Shown here one piece after another: positions 38,133-47,370 of a DNA stretch of 64,000 nt. The number at the start of each line of letters is the position of its first letter. The first letter of the stretch is position 1. The stretch is from Streptomyces sp. RKAG290. GTDB lineage: Bacteria; Actinomycetota; Actinomycetes; Streptomycetales; Streptomycetaceae. The stretch covers positions 3,409,894 to 3,473,893 of the forward strand of contig NZ_JAJOZC010000001.1 in NCBI RefSeq assembly GCF_023701695.1, read 5' to 3'. Both the position numbers and the translations under genes were made by a program. The notes below the pieces were generated by a model. The model made no database searches and was not told where the DNA came from. It saw only the letters and a program-made list of their open reading frames with translations.

Positions 38133-38591
38133 ATGACAGCGACGGACCCGGCCCTGACCGCCCTTTCCCAGGGCTGGTGTGCGCTCTCCCTGCTCCACGG
38201 GAAGATCGAGGCCCATATCGAGCGCGCCCTGCAGAGCGGACACGGCCTCAGCGTGCGGGAGTTCTCCCTGCTGGACGTCCTGAGCCGACAGCACAGCGGG
38301 CGGGGCGGGCATCTGCAGATGAAGCAGGTGGCCGACGCTGTCGTACTGAGCCAGAGCGCCACGACCCGTCTGGTCACCCGGCTCGAGGACCGCGGTCTGC
38401 TGACCCGGTACCTCTGCGACACGGACCGCAGGGGCATCTACACCGATGTCACCGAAGCCGGCCTCACCCTGCTCTCCGAGGCACGCCCGACCAACGACAC
38501 CGCGTTGCGCACCGCCCTCGATGACGCAGCCAAAAACCCCGAGCTGGCTCCGCTCGTACGGACGGTCGAGGAGCTGAAGGTCCCCGTATAG
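38133..38591 (+). CDS. MarR-family transcriptional regulator
   Basis: This 152-residue protein has the MarR winged helix: LSVREFSLLDVLS, then MKQVADAVVLSQSATTRLVT and the wing DRRGIYTDVTEAG. It starts at ATG 38133 after GGAGGAG. It is divergent from the MFS gene and probably represses it and itself. Confidence 0.93.
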   Translation: MTATDPALTALSQGWCALSLLHGKIEAHIERALQSGHGLSVREFSLLDVLSRQHSGRGGHLQMKQVADAVVLSQSATTRLVTRLEDRGLLTRYLCDTDRRGIYTDVTEAGLTLLSEARPTNDTALRTALDDAAKNPELAPLVRTVEELKVPV

Positions 38592-38638
38592 CCCGGTTGC
38601 CGCCGCGTGGACCGACTCGGCTGCGTAGGCTGCTGATC

Positions 38639-39091
38639 ATGAGCGATCTGGAAATACGGCCCGCGAGCAACGGCGACCTCTCCGCGATCGTGGCCATGCT
38701 CGCCGACGATCCGCTGGGCGCCGGGCGCGAGTCGCCGGACGACCTCACGCCGTACCGGGCAGCGTTCCAGCGGCTGGCGGACGACCCGAACCAGCACCTG
38801 GTGGTCGCCGTGCGCAGCGACCGGATCGTCGGAACACTTCAGCTGACCGTGATCCCCGGCCTCTCCCGACGGGGCTCGACCCGCTCCGTGGTCGAGGGGG
38901 TCCGGGTCCACGCGGACGAACGCGGCAGCGGACTCGGTACCCAGCTGATCCAGTGGGCCGTGGATGAATCCCGGCGCCAGGGCTGCCAGTTGGTCCAGCT
39001 GACATCCGACGCGACCCGGACCGACGCCCATCGCTTCTACGAACGGCTCGGCTTCGTGGCCAGCCACGTGGGCTTCAAACTCGCTCTCTGA
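38639..39091 (+). CDS. GNAT-family N-acetyltransferase
   Basis: The 150-residue protein (MSDLEIRPASNGDLSAIVAM...) is a single GNAT domain with the acetyl-CoA motif RVHADERGSGLGTQLIQWAV and the C-terminal HRFYERLGFVASHVGFKL. The acceptor is unknown. It lies 47 bp after MarR on the same strand. Confidence 0.9.
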   Translation: MSDLEIRPASNGDLSAIVAMLADDPLGAGRESPDDLTPYRAAFQRLADDPNQHLVVAVRSDRIVGTLQLTVIPGLSRRGSTRSVVEGVRVHADERGSGLGTQLIQWAVDESRRQGCQLVQLTSDATRTDAHRFYERLGFVASHVGFKLAL

Positions 39092-39119
39092 CCGCAGTCG
39101 GCACCCGAGGGGTGGAACG

Positions 39120-40283
39120 GTGCACCACATCAGCGACGAACAGCGCCGCTTCAGGCTCGCCAGACGTCACCTCCTGGCCCCCGGCGTGCAGGCGGAGTCC
39201 CCGGTCGCCGTGGCCGATGCCGTCGTCGCGCTGCATGCCACCGACGCCGCCACGGTCTTCCTGTCCGTCTGCGCCCGGCTCTGCACACCGAGCATCGCCG
39301 CAGTGGAGAAATCCCTGTACGAGGACCTCTCACTGGCCCGGCTGCTCTCCATGCGCAACACGCTTTTCGTCGTGTCACAAGAGCTGGCGCCACAGATCGA
39401 GGCGTCGAACGCGCGGGCCGTGGCGGCCAAGGAACGCCGGAACCTCCTCAAGCACCTGGCCGAGGACGGCAACGGGCTGGACGAGCGCTGGCTGGCCGCT
39501 GCGGAGAACAGCACCCTGGCGGCCCTGACCGCCCGCGGCACTGCCACCGGCAGCGAACTCTCCGCCGCCGTACCCGCCCTGCGCACGAAGATCACGGTGT
39601 TCCCCGGCAAGAAGCAGGAAACGGTGCAGGGGGTGGCCTCCCGGGTCATCCGGGTGCTGGCCGCCGAAGGCCGCATCCGCCGGGACCGGCCACGGGGTTC
39701 CTGGACCTCAAGCCAGTTCCGCTGGGCCGCTGCTGAGCCCCGCTCCGCGGCGGAAACGGCCGGTGCACAGGCAGAGCTGGCCCTGCGCTGGCTGCGCTCG
39801 TACGGCCCGGCATCAGAGGCAGACCTCAAGTGGTGGACGGGCTGGGGGCTCGGTCAGGTCCGCACGGCACTGGCAGCCGTCGGAGCCGAGGAGGTGCGGC
39901 TGGATGACGGCGCCACGGCCTATGTCGCGCCGGGAGACACCGGGACCGAAACAGCGCCGGAACCCTGGGCGGCTCTGCTGCCCGCTCTCGACCCGAGCGC
40001 CATGGGCTGGGCCGATCGCGGGTTCCACCTCCCGCCCGAGCACCGCGCAGCGCTTTTCGACCGCTCCGGCAACATCGGCCCCACCGTGTGGTGGAACGGC
40101 CGCATCGTGGGCGGCTGGGCCCAGCGCGCCACCGGCGAACCGGTCTGGCGACTGCTCACCGACACCGGCCGGGATGCCACCGCGGCAATCGAGCAGGAGG
40201 CATCTCGACTGGCGGGCTGGGTGGGTGAAGCGCGCATCACACCGCGCTTCCGCACGCCGCTGGAACGGGAGTTGACGGCCTGA
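39120..40283 (+). CDS. Winged-helix DNA glycosylase-like protein (AlkZ/YcaQ superfamily)
   Basis: The 387-residue protein starts at GTG 39120. It has the pattern of the HTH_42 (formerly DUF1006) family: RLARRHLLAP at the start, ALHATDAATVFLSVCARL, LLSMRNTLFVV, and later 'LLPALDPSAMGWADRGFHLP'. Family members AlkZ and YcaQ are DNA glycosylases that remove crosslinks or bulky alkyl adducts, with a Gln-x-Gln or related catalytic motif. I do not see QxQ here, so a repair activity is possible but unproven. Confidence 0.82.
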   Translation: MHHISDEQRRFRLARRHLLAPGVQAESPVAVADAVVALHATDAATVFLSVCARLCTPSIAAVEKSLYEDLSLARLLSMRNTLFVVSQELAPQIEASNARAVAAKERRNLLKHLAEDGNGLDERWLAAAENSTLAALTARGTATGSELSAAVPALRTKITVFPGKKQETVQGVASRVIRVLAAEGRIRRDRPRGSWTSSQFRWAAAEPRSAAETAGAQAELALRWLRSYGPASEADLKWWTGWGLGQVRTALAAVGAEEVRLDDGATAYVAPGDTGTETAPEPWAALLPALDPSAMGWADRGFHLPPEHRAALFDRSGNIGPTVWWNGRIVGGWAQRATGEPVWRLLTDTGRDATAAIEQEASRLAGWVGEARITPRFRTPLERELTA

Positions 40284-40297
40284 CGGGGCCGCCGCCC

Positions 40298-40311
40298 GTT
40301 TCACGTGAAAC
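40298..40311. other. parS site between convergent genes
   Basis: GTTTCACGTGAAAC, extended by CCC/GGG to a 20-bp perfect palindrome at 40295-40314. It lies in the 35-bp gap between the ends of two convergent genes. Confidence 0.93.
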
Positions 40312-40318
40312 GGGGCGC

Positions 40319-41701
40319 TCAACTCCCCAGGCCGCGCCACCCCTCCTTGTCCACGCCACCCGGAACGGCGGCTGCGGGATCGTACGGCTCGCGCGTGAAG
40401 ACGAACGATCCCAGGTCCAGATGGTTCACGCTGCCGTCGTCGTTCCGGACGATCCGCAGCGTCTCCCCCGCGTAGTAGCCGTCCAGTCCGATCCAGGTGC
40501 CGTCCGGCCGGGCGGTGAAGCGGGCTCCGCGGCCATCGCCACGGAGGCCGCGGAGTTCCAGCCCTCGGTCGGAGGTCAGACGCAGGAGGTTCGCTCGCGT
40601 GCCCCAGTACCAGGGGCCGGTCAGCGCAAGAAGTTCCGCGTCCACCTCGGGCAGCGGACGCCACGGCTCCGGGATGCGGGGCTCGGCCTCGGCGACGATA
40701 CTCACGAGCTCGGCAGCCACTTCGCCGACCAGCGGCCCCGAAGTGGCGTTGGCGAAGGCCACGGCGGCCACATCGTCCTCGGCGCTGAACCACAGGGCGG
40801 CCAGGAAGCCGGGAAGCGACCCCGTGTGCCCGACGAGTGTGCGGCCGTTCCTCCGGACCACCTGGAGCCCCAGACCGTAGTGCCCGTCCCAGTCCCCCGA
40901 CTCGGGCGGCGCGGACGGGTCCTTCATCTCCTGCACGGAAGCGGCGCGGAGCACCCGGTCGTCCCCCTCGGCGAGGAAGGCCGCGAAACGGAGAAGGTCG
41001 GCGGTGGTGGACCAGAGCTGGCCTGCCGGTGCCATCAGACCGAGGTCCTCGGCAGGTTCGGGCAGCATGACATCGGCCCACGGATGAACGGCCCAGCCGC
41101 CTGCGTGCGGTGCCTGGGGCTGCGGCCCCGTACGGAGCATGCCCAGCGGCTCCAGGACCTCGCTCCGCAGTACCTGCGCCCAGGGCGCTCCACGCATGGC
41201 CTCGATCAGCGCTCCGAGCACCGTGTAACCGGGGTTGGAGTAGTGGTGCCGACGACCGGGAGGGTGCATCCGGGTCTGGTCACCGAGCACATCGGCCAGG
41301 TCCGGCCGCAGGCTGCCGGGGGTCCGCTCCCACCACGGGGCGGGCGACTCGGCACCGAGACCCGCGCTGTGGCCCAGCAGCTGATGAATGGTGACCTCGC
41401 CCGCCCCCGTACCGGTCAGGTGCTTCTCCAGCGGATCGGCCAGGTCCAGCAGGCCTTCGTCACGCAACCGCAGAACCAGTACCGCGGTGAACGTCTTGGT
41501 GAGGGACCCGATCCTGAACTGCGTGTCGTCATCGGGAGCATGGCCGTCGACGCAGCTGCGGGAGCCGTTCCAGACGACCTGGCCCCGCCGCTGCACGGCG
41601 GCCACGAAGGAGGGTGAGCGGCCGTCGGCCTGGGCGGTGGCGATGCGGTGCAGGAGAGCGCGCTGGGTACCCGCAAGCAACTGTTCAGCAGGAGAAGTCA
41701 T
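40319..41701 (-). CDS. Serine hydrolase of the beta-lactamase/DD-peptidase family
   Basis: The 460-residue protein begins MTSPAEQLLAGTQRALLHRI at 41701. The class C/DD-peptidase motifs are the nucleophile in IGSLTKTFTAV (SxxK), the tyrosine in YSNPGYTVLG (YxN) and HTGSLPGF replacing KTG. No signal peptide is visible, so it is probably cytoplasmic and more like an esterase or D-aminopeptidase than a resistance enzyme. A C-terminal 130 residues form a lipocalin-like or sandwich extension. Confidence 0.88.
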   Translation of the reverse strand: MTSPAEQLLAGTQRALLHRIATAQADGRSPSFVAAVQRRGQVVWNGSRSCVDGHAPDDDTQFRIGSLTKTFTAVLVLRLRDEGLLDLADPLEKHLTGTGAGEVTIHQLLGHSAGLGAESPAPWWERTPGSLRPDLADVLGDQTRMHPPGRRHHYSNPGYTVLGALIEAMRGAPWAQVLRSEVLEPLGMLRTGPQPQAPHAGGWAVHPWADVMLPEPAEDLGLMAPAGQLWSTTADLLRFAAFLAEGDDRVLRAASVQEMKDPSAPPESGDWDGHYGLGLQVVRRNGRTLVGHTGSLPGFLAALWFSAEDDVAAVAFANATSGPLVGEVAAELVSIVAEAEPRIPEPWRPLPEVDAELLALTGPWYWGTRANLLRLTSDRGLELRGLRGDGRGARFTARPDGTWIGLDGYYAGETLRIVRNDDGSVNHLDLGSFVFTREPYDPAAAVPGGVDKEGWRGLGS

Positions 41702-41891
41702 CGTCAACAACTACCGTCCGAACCTGTCCGGAGCGACCTCATTTCCGCGAGGACGTGCTCCGGTGGCGGAGTACGTGCGCAATGTCCGCCTGAATCCGGT
41801 CCGGAGGCACCCCATGGGCCTGCGGCCGCCCTGTTCCGCCGACGGTGAAGACCGGTCCGAGCGGGCTCGACGCTCACTACAGTCCGGGCTC

Positions 41892-42251
41892 ATGACACCA
41901 GTGACCACGCGCGCGGTCGAATACCCGGCCGACGGCCTCACGATGATCGGACATCTCGCGCTCCCCGCCGGTGCCGACCGCGGGCCCGCAGTCCTGATCG
42001 GGCCCGAGGGGCCGGGCCTGAACGACTTCCAGCGCCGCCGGGCGGAAGCCCTGGCCGAACTGGGTTACGTTGCCCTGGCCTTCGACCTCCACGGGGGACG
42101 CTGGCTCACCGACCCACAGGAAATGCTGGCGCGCGTGACCCCGCTGCTCGCCGACCCCGACCGGATGCGGGCTATCGGCCGTGCGGCATCTGAGACCTGC
42201 GCCGGCGCCGGGACCGATCAGGTCTGCGCCATGTCCACGAAACGGGAGTAG
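41892..42251 (+). pseudogene. Dienelactone hydrolase family gene, 3' half lost at the dnaB end
   Basis: The 119 residues from ATG 41892 match the N-terminal half of dienelactone hydrolases (VEYPADGLTMIGHLALPAG, PAVLIGPEGPGLNDFQRRRA, LGYVALAFDLHGGRW). After RMRAIGRAA the frame runs through unrelated residues and stops inside the dnaB 3' end, overlapping it by 34 bp tail to tail. A full family member is about 240 residues and needs a nucleophile Cys and an Asp-His pair, which would lie in the missing part. A deletion that joined this gene to the dnaB end is the simplest explanation; it is probably inactive. Confidence 0.75.
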
Positions 42252-43696
42252 TGCCCCTGGAAGGCGACGGTGATCGTCGCCGTCGGTCCGTTACGGTGCT
42301 TGGCGACGATCAGGTCCGCCTCGCCCGCCCGCGGTGACTCCTTCTCGTAGGCGTCCTCACGGTGCAGCAGGATCACCATGTCGGCATCCTGCTCGATGGA
42401 ACCGGACTCACGGAGGTCGGAGACCATCGGCTTCTTGTCCGTCCGCTGCTCGGGGCCACGGTTCAGCTGGGAGAGCGCGATCACCGGCAGCTGGAGCTCC
42501 TTCGCCAGCAGCTTGAGGTTTCGGGACATGTCCGAGACCTCCTGCTGACGGCTCTCGGCACGCTTCGAGCCACCGGACTGCATCAGCTGCAGGTAGTCGA
42601 TGACCACCAGCTTGAGATCGTTGCGCTGCTTGAGGCGACGGCACTTCGCGCGGATCTCCATCATGGAGAGGTTCGGGGAGTCGTCGATGTAGAGCGGGGC
42701 AGCGGAGACATCCGGCATCCGCCGCGCCAGCCGCGTCCAGTCCTCGTCGGTCATGGTGCCGGAGCGCATGTGGTGGAGCGCCACCCGTGCCTCGGCGGAC
42801 AGCAGTCGCATCGCGATCTCGTTCCGCCCCATTTCGAGGGAGAAGATCACGCTGGGCAGGTTGCTCTTGATCGAGCAGGCCCGGGCGAAGTCCAGGGCGA
42901 GGGTCGACTTACCCATGGCGGGACGCGCCGCGATGACGACCATCTGGCCCGGGTGGAGGCCGTTGGTGAGGGCGTCGAGATCGGTGAAGCCGGTCGGCAC
43001 ACCGGTCATCTCGCCACTGCGTGAACCGATCGCCTCGATCTCGTCGAGCGCGCCCTCCATGATGTCGCCGAGCGGCAGGTAGTCCTCGCTGGTCCGCTGC
43101 TCGGTGACGGCGTAGATCTCGGCCTGTGCGGAGTTGACGATGTCGTCGACATCGCCGTCGGCCGCGTATCCCATCTGCGTGATCTTGGTGCCGGCCTCGA
43201 CCAGGCGCCGCAGTACCGCACGTTCGTGAACGATCTCCGCGTAGTACGAGGCGTTGGCCGCGGTGGGCACCGACTGGACCAGGGTGTGCAGGTACGGAGC
43301 CCCGCCCACCTTGGTGATCTCACCGCGCTTGACCAGCTCGGCAGCCACCGTGATCGGGTCGGCCGGCTCGCCCTTGGCATAGAGGTCGAGGATCGCCTGG
43401 AAAACGGTCTCATGGGCGGGGCGGTAGAAATCGTGGCCCTTGATGATCTCCACGACGTCGGCGATGGCGTCCTTCGACAGGAGCATGCCGCCGAGGACGG
43501 ACTGTTCCGCGTCGAGGTCCTGGGGGGGCACCCGCTCGAACTCGTGGGAACCGCCTTCCCAGCCACTGCTCTCCCGGCCGCGGTCGTGCTGCTCCACGCG
43601 GTCCCGGCCCTCGCTCCGGCGCTGGCGGGAGACAGGCAACCGGTCACTGGGACCGGTGTCGGCCCAGGGGTCATCCAAAGGCTCGGGAATGCTCAT
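42218..43696 (-). CDS. dnaB: Replicative DNA helicase
   Basis: The 492-residue protein starts at ATG 43696 after GAGGAGG. A charged N-terminal 50 residues precede the DnaB N domain (FERVPPQDLDAEQSVLGGML), the linker, and the RecA-like core with Walker A ARPAMGKST at about 256-264, IFSLEM, and VVIDYLQLM. It unwinds DNA at the replication fork. No intein interrupts the gene. A cluster of DnaA boxes lies upstream of it. Confidence 0.97.
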   Translation of the reverse strand: MSIPEPLDDPWADTGPSDRLPVSRQRRSEGRDRVEQHDRGRESSGWEGGSHEFERVPPQDLDAEQSVLGGMLLSKDAIADVVEIIKGHDFYRPAHETVFQAILDLYAKGEPADPITVAAELVKRGEITKVGGAPYLHTLVQSVPTAANASYYAEIVHERAVLRRLVEAGTKITQMGYAADGDVDDIVNSAQAEIYAVTEQRTSEDYLPLGDIMEGALDEIEAIGSRSGEMTGVPTGFTDLDALTNGLHPGQMVVIAARPAMGKSTLALDFARACSIKSNLPSVIFSLEMGRNEIAMRLLSAEARVALHHMRSGTMTDEDWTRLARRMPDVSAAPLYIDDSPNLSMMEIRAKCRRLKQRNDLKLVVIDYLQLMQSGGSKRAESRQQEVSDMSRNLKLLAKELQLPVIALSQLNRGPEQRTDKKPMVSDLRESGSIEQDADMVILLHREDAYEKESPRAGEADLIVAKHRNGPTATITVAFQGHYSRFVDMAQT

Positions 43697-44154
43697 CCGG
43701 CCACCTCCTCCCGTCCGCTCCGCGGACCTAGCCGTGCCACTCTTTCTTACGGCACGGCACCGACAAACAAGACGCCCGACTCCGGTTCCGGTGTGTCGGG
43801 TTCTGCGGGTTTCCAGGGCCGAAACGGGGTGGGGGCGCCGCACCACGGTAGGCCGCCTGGCACCGTCAGCCAATCTGGTTATCCACAGGGCATGTGGACG
43901 ACGGACCAGATGCTGTGGAGAACCCCCCGGAACCTGTGCACGGACCGGGGGACAGCACTGTGGACAAACTCATAGCGCCCCCAGCATCACGGCCCTGACC
44001 TGCACCTTCCCCATCCACCGGCTGTGGGGGAGAAAAACTTTCCGAGTCGGCGCAAGATCATGGCAACCCGCACACAGCAGAACACCGGACCGCAACAAAT
44101 GTAAGGATCACTAAGGGATTGCATCCGTTACCTGTGGAAGATTAGATTGGCCCC
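43697..44154. other. Intergenic region between dnaB and the MATE gene
   Basis: This 458-bp gap separates divergent genes. It holds the DnaA-box cluster described separately (43879-44141) and, near 44080-44140, an A+T-rich stretch that may contain the MATE promoter. No gene or RNA is visible. Confidence 0.65.
43879..44141. other. Second cluster of DnaA boxes, upstream of dnaB
   Basis: TTATCCACA at 43879-43887 (perfect, plus strand) and TTGTCCACA at 43959-43967 (perfect, minus strand) flank two weaker minus-strand boxes: TCGTCCACA (43893-43901) and TTCTCCACA (43914-43922). Another weak match, TCTTCCACA, is at 44133-44141. The group lies between the divergent dnaB and MATE genes, 180-270 bp before dnaB, and could either regulate dnaB transcription or titrate DnaA. 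Confidence 0.75.
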
Positions 44155-45492
44155 ATGACCCAGGCACCGGCGACCCCGCCACCCAGTCGCCGTCGGCACG
44201 ACCGCGAGATCATCGCGCTCGCGGTTCCCGCCTTCGGCGCGCTCGTGGCCGAGCCCCTCTTCGTGATGGTCGACAGTGCCATCGTGGGCCATCTAGGCAC
44301 CCCGCAACTGGCCGGCCTGGCGGTGGCCGCCGCCCTGCTGACGACCGCCGTGAGCATCTTCGTCTTCCTCGCCTACGCCACCACAGCCGCGGTAGCCCGA
44401 CGGGTAGGAGCCGGGGACCTGGCGTCCGCGATCCGCCAGGGCATGGACGGGATCTGGCTGGCACTCCTGCTCGGCCTCGCCGTCATCGCTCTTGCGCTGC
44501 CCCTTGCCCCCTGGCTGGTGGGCGTCTTCGGCGCCTCCGACACCGCGGCCTCCTACGCCACCACCTATCTGCGGATCTCCGCCCTGGGCATCCCCGCGAT
44601 GCTCGTCGTGATGGCCGCAACAGGTGTACTCAGGGGCCTGCAGAACACCCGCACCCCGCTCTACGTCGCCATCGGCGGGTTCGCTGCCAACGGAGCCCTC
44701 AATGCGGCCCTCGTCTACGGCGCCGGACTCGGCATCGCGGGATCGGCCTGGGGCACGGTGATCGCCCAGATCTCGATGGCGGCCGCCTATCTCATCGTGG
44801 TGGTCCGCGGTGCCCGGCGGCACGGCGCCTCGCTGCGACCCGACGCTGCGGGTATCAAGGCCAGCGCGCAGGCGGGCGTCCCCCTCCTGGTCCGTACGCT
44901 GTCGCTCCGCGCCGTCCTGCTCATCGCCACAGCCGTCGCCGCCCGGCTGGGCGACACCGACATCGCCGCACACCAGATCATTCTCTCGCTCTGGAGCCTG
45001 ATGGCCTTCGCGCTGGACGCCATCGCCATCGCCGGGCAGGCCATCATCGGACGCTACCTGGGAGCCGACGACACAACGGGCGCACGCGAGGCCTGCCGCC
45101 GCATGGTGCAGTGGGGGGTCGCCTCCGGCGTGCTGTTCGGAGTGCTGATCATGCTGGCCCGACCCCTGTTCGTGCCCTTGTTCACCGGCGACCGCTCCGT
45201 CCAGGACACCCTCTTCCCTGCCTTGCTGGTAGTGGCCCTGACCCAGCCGATCGCCGGCGTCGTCTTCGTGCTGGACGGCGTACTGATGGGGGCTGGGGAC
45301 GGCCCGTATCTGGCCTGGGCGATGCTCGTCACCCTCGCGATCTTCGCCCCGGCGGCCCTGCTGGTTCCCGCCCTCGGCGGCGGGCTCGCCGCGCTGTGGT
45401 GTGCGATGGCCCTGATGATGGTCGTTCGCATGGCGACGCTCTGGCTCCGTGCCCGATCGGGCAAATGGCTGGTCACCGGCGCCGCTCGCTGA
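44155..45492 (+). CDS. MATE-family efflux transporter (DinF-like)
   Basis: The 445-residue protein has 12 membrane helices and the MATE pattern 'EIIALAVPAFGALVAEPLFV' at the start, followed by VDSAIVGHLGTPQLAGL. MATE pumps export cationic drugs in exchange for Na+ or H+; the DinF branch is common in actinobacteria. The ATG follows closely on an A+T-rich promoter region with no clear ribosome site, so the messenger may be leaderless. Confidence 0.92.
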   Translation: MTQAPATPPPSRRRHDREIIALAVPAFGALVAEPLFVMVDSAIVGHLGTPQLAGLAVAAALLTTAVSIFVFLAYATTAAVARRVGAGDLASAIRQGMDGIWLALLLGLAVIALALPLAPWLVGVFGASDTAASYATTYLRISALGIPAMLVVMAATGVLRGLQNTRTPLYVAIGGFAANGALNAALVYGAGLGIAGSAWGTVIAQISMAAAYLIVVVRGARRHGASLRPDAAGIKASAQAGVPLLVRTLSLRAVLLIATAVAARLGDTDIAAHQIILSLWSLMAFALDAIAIAGQAIIGRYLGADDTTGAREACRRMVQWGVASGVLFGVLIMLARPLFVPLFTGDRSVQDTLFPALLVVALTQPIAGVVFVLDGVLMGAGDGPYLAWAMLVTLAIFAPAALLVPALGGGLAALWCAMALMMVVRMATLWLRARSGKWLVTGAAR

Positions 45493-45500
45493 GCCGCTGG

Positions 45501-45536
45501 ATTCGCTGCCTGTTTCACGTGAAACAGGCAGCGAAT
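45501..45536. terminator. Perfect 36-bp palindrome with parS at its centre
   Basis: A parS site (45512-45525, GTTTCACGTGAAAC) is flanked by matching arms (ATTCGCTGCCT at the left, AGGCAGCGAAT at the right), giving an 18-bp perfect stem. It lies just after the MATE stop, between convergent genes, so its RNA would form a strong hairpin in both directions. It appears to be both a ParB site and a bidirectional terminator. Confidence 0.88.
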
Positions 45537-45564
45537 CCCGACCGGTCCCGGACGCGGAAACGGC

Positions 45565-45596
45565 GAAGGGCCGCACCCCGAGAGGTGCGGCCCTTC
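45565..45596 (-). terminator. Terminator of the rpsF-ssb-rpsR-rplI operon
   Basis: GAAGGGCCGCACC (45565-45577) pairs perfectly with GGTGCGGCCCTTC (45584-45596) around a six-base loop, 26 bp past the rplI stop. Confidence 0.88.
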
Positions 45597-45621
45597 ACTG
45601 TTCTGCTGAGATGCGGCCTGA

Positions 45622-46068
45622 TCAGGCAGCAACAACCTCGACGCCGAGCTTTGCAGCGACCTCGGGGTGCAGACGCACGGACACCTGGTGTCCGCCGAGC
45701 GTCTTGATCGGCGAGCCGAGCTCGACGCGACGCTTGTCGACGTCCGGACCACCGGCAGCCTTGATCGCCGAGGCGATGTCGGCCGGGGTGACGGAGCCGA
45801 AGAGACGGCCGGCGTCGCCGGAGCGAACAGCCAGACGCACCTTCACGGCCTCGAGCTTGGCCTTGATTTCGTTGGCCTGCTCGATCGTGGCGATCTCGTG
45901 GATCTTGCGGGCGCGGCGGATCTGCGCCACGTCCTTCTCGCCACCCTTGGTCCAGCGAATGGCGAAGCCACGCGGAACCAGGTAGTTACGGGCGTACCCG
46001 TCCTTGACGTCAACGACGTCGCCCGCAGCACCGAGGCCGGAGACCTCGTGGGTGAGGATGATCTTCAT
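45622..46068 (-). CDS. rplI: Ribosomal protein bL9
   Basis: The 148-residue protein has the L9 signature '[20 protein letters not shown]' in the N-terminal RNA-binding domain, joined by a helix to a C-terminal domain. It binds 23S rRNA and helps keep the reading frame. It is the last gene of the operon, 18 bp after rpsR. Confidence 0.98.
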   Translation of the reverse strand: MKIILTHEVSGLGAAGDVVDVKDGYARNYLVPRGFAIRWTKGGEKDVAQIRRARKIHEIATIEQANEIKAKLEAVKVRLAVRSGDAGRLFGSVTPADIASAIKAAGGPDVDKRRVELGSPIKTLGGHQVSVRLHPEVAAKLGVEVVAA

Positions 46069-46086
46069 GATTCGGTCACCCTTCCC

Positions 46087-46323
46087 TTATCGCGCGGTGG
46101 ACGTGTAGGGCAGCAGCGCCATCTCACGGCTGTTCTTGACAGCCGTGGCGACGTCACGCTGATGCTGCGTGCAGTTGCCGGTGACGCGGCGGGCACGGAT
46201 CTTGCCACGGTCGGAAATGAACTTCCGCAGCATGTTCGTGTCCTTGTAGTCCACGTACTGGGTCTTGTCCTTGCAGAACGCGCAGACCTTCTTCTTAGGC
46301 TTGCGCACAGGCGGCTTCGCCAT
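46087..46323 (-). CDS. rpsR: Ribosomal protein bS18
   Basis: The 78-residue protein ([20 protein letters not shown]...) keeps the two zinc-binding cysteines of the C+ paralogue type (CAFC), with only a partial set after them. S18 pairs with S6 in the small subunit platform. Streptomyces often carries a second, zinc-independent rpsR elsewhere, used under zinc starvation. Confidence 0.96.
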   Translation of the reverse strand: MAKPPVRKPKKKVCAFCKDKTQYVDYKDTNMLRKFISDRGKIRARRVTGNCTQHQRDVATAVKNSREMALLPYTSTAR

Positions 46324-46366
46324 GGTGTTTCTCCTGTGTGATCAAGAAGTGGGGGTACGAGCTGCC

Positions 46367-46996
46367 CTAGAAGGGAGGCTCGTCCGAGTAGCCGCCGCCA
46401 GATGCACCAGAGCCGCTGGAACCGCCGGAGCTTCCGCCCCAACCGCCTCCGCCACCCTGCTGGCCCCCGCCCTGCTGGCCGCCGGCCGGCGCGCTCGTGG
46501 CCCACGGGTCGTCGGCGGGAGCACCGCCACCACCCTGCTGACCACCAGCACCGGGACCGCCGCCCCAGTTACCGCCACCCTGCTGACCGCCGCCGTATCC
46601 ACCCTGGCCCTGGCCGCCCTGACCACCACGACCGGTGGTCTTGGTGACCTTGGCGGTGGCGCTCTTGAGACTGGGGCCGACTTCCTCGACGTCCAGCTCG
46701 TAGACCGTGCGCTTGACGCCCTCGCGGTCTTCGTACGACCGCTGCTTCAGCCGGCCCTGCACGACAACGCGCATGCCTCGCGTGAGCGACTCGGCGACGT
46801 TCTCCGCGGCCTGCCGCCAGACCGAGCAGGTGAGGAACAGGCCTTCGCCGTCCTTCCACTCATTGGTCTGCCGGTCGAAGATGCGGGGAGTGGACGCGAC
46901 ACGGAACTTCGCGACCGCCGCACCGGACGGGGTGAAGCGCAGCTCGGGGTCGTCGACGAGATTGCCGACGACCGTGATGACGGTCTCGCCTGCCAT
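46367..46996 (-). CDS. ssb: Single-stranded DNA-binding protein
   Basis: The 209-residue protein has the SSB oligomer-binding fold in residues 1-110 ([20 protein letters not shown]), a glycine- and glutamine-rich linker ([19 protein letters not shown]) and the acidic-hydrophobic tip ending SDEPPF, which docks repair and replication proteins. It is cotranscribed with rpsF and rpsR, the usual bacterial arrangement. Confidence 0.98.
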   Translation of the reverse strand: MAGETVITVVGNLVDDPELRFTPSGAAVAKFRVASTPRIFDRQTNEWKDGEGLFLTCSVWRQAAENVAESLTRGMRVVVQGRLKQRSYEDREGVKRTVYELDVEEVGPSLKSATAKVTKTTGRGGQGGQGQGGYGGGQQGGGNWGGGPGAGGQQGGGGAPADDPWATSAPAGGQQGGGQQGGGGGWGGSSGGSSGSGASGGGYSDEPPF

Positions 46997-47070
46997 GGGT
47001 GAACCTCTCGGCGGGGATTGCTTCTGGCTGCTTGCTGCTACTCGAACCCGATGACCACTGAGCTAGAAGC

Positions 47071-47361
47071 TCAGTGGATCTCGGGACGGAGGACCTTGGT
47101 CCGGAGGACCGACTCGTTCAGGTTCATCTGGCGGTCGAGCTCCTTGACGACTGCAGGCGCGGCCTGCAGGTCGATGACCGAGTAGATGCCCTCGGGCTTC
47201 TTCTTGATCTCGTAAGCGAGCCGACGACGGCCCCAGGTGTCGACCTTCTCAACCTTTCCTTCGCCCTCACGGACGACGGAGAGGAAGTTCTCGATCAGCG
47301 GGGAGACTGCTCGCTCCTCGAGATCGGGGTCGAGGATGACCATCACCTCGTAGTGACGCAT
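47071..47361 (-). CDS. rpsF: Ribosomal protein bS6
   Basis: The 96-residue protein ([20 protein letters not shown]) is the S6 ferredoxin-like fold; [20 protein letters not shown] is conserved. It heads the operon rpsF-ssb-rpsR-rplI. The start ATG 47361 lies nine bases after AGGAGGT. Its leader carries a hairpin that probably lets the S6:S18 complex repress the operon. Confidence 0.98.
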   Translation of the reverse strand: MRHYEVMVILDPDLEERAVSPLIENFLSVVREGEGKVEKVDTWGRRRLAYEIKKKPEGIYSVIDLQAAPAVVKELDRQMNLNESVLRTKVLRPEIH

Positions 47362-47370
47362 GTGGAACCC

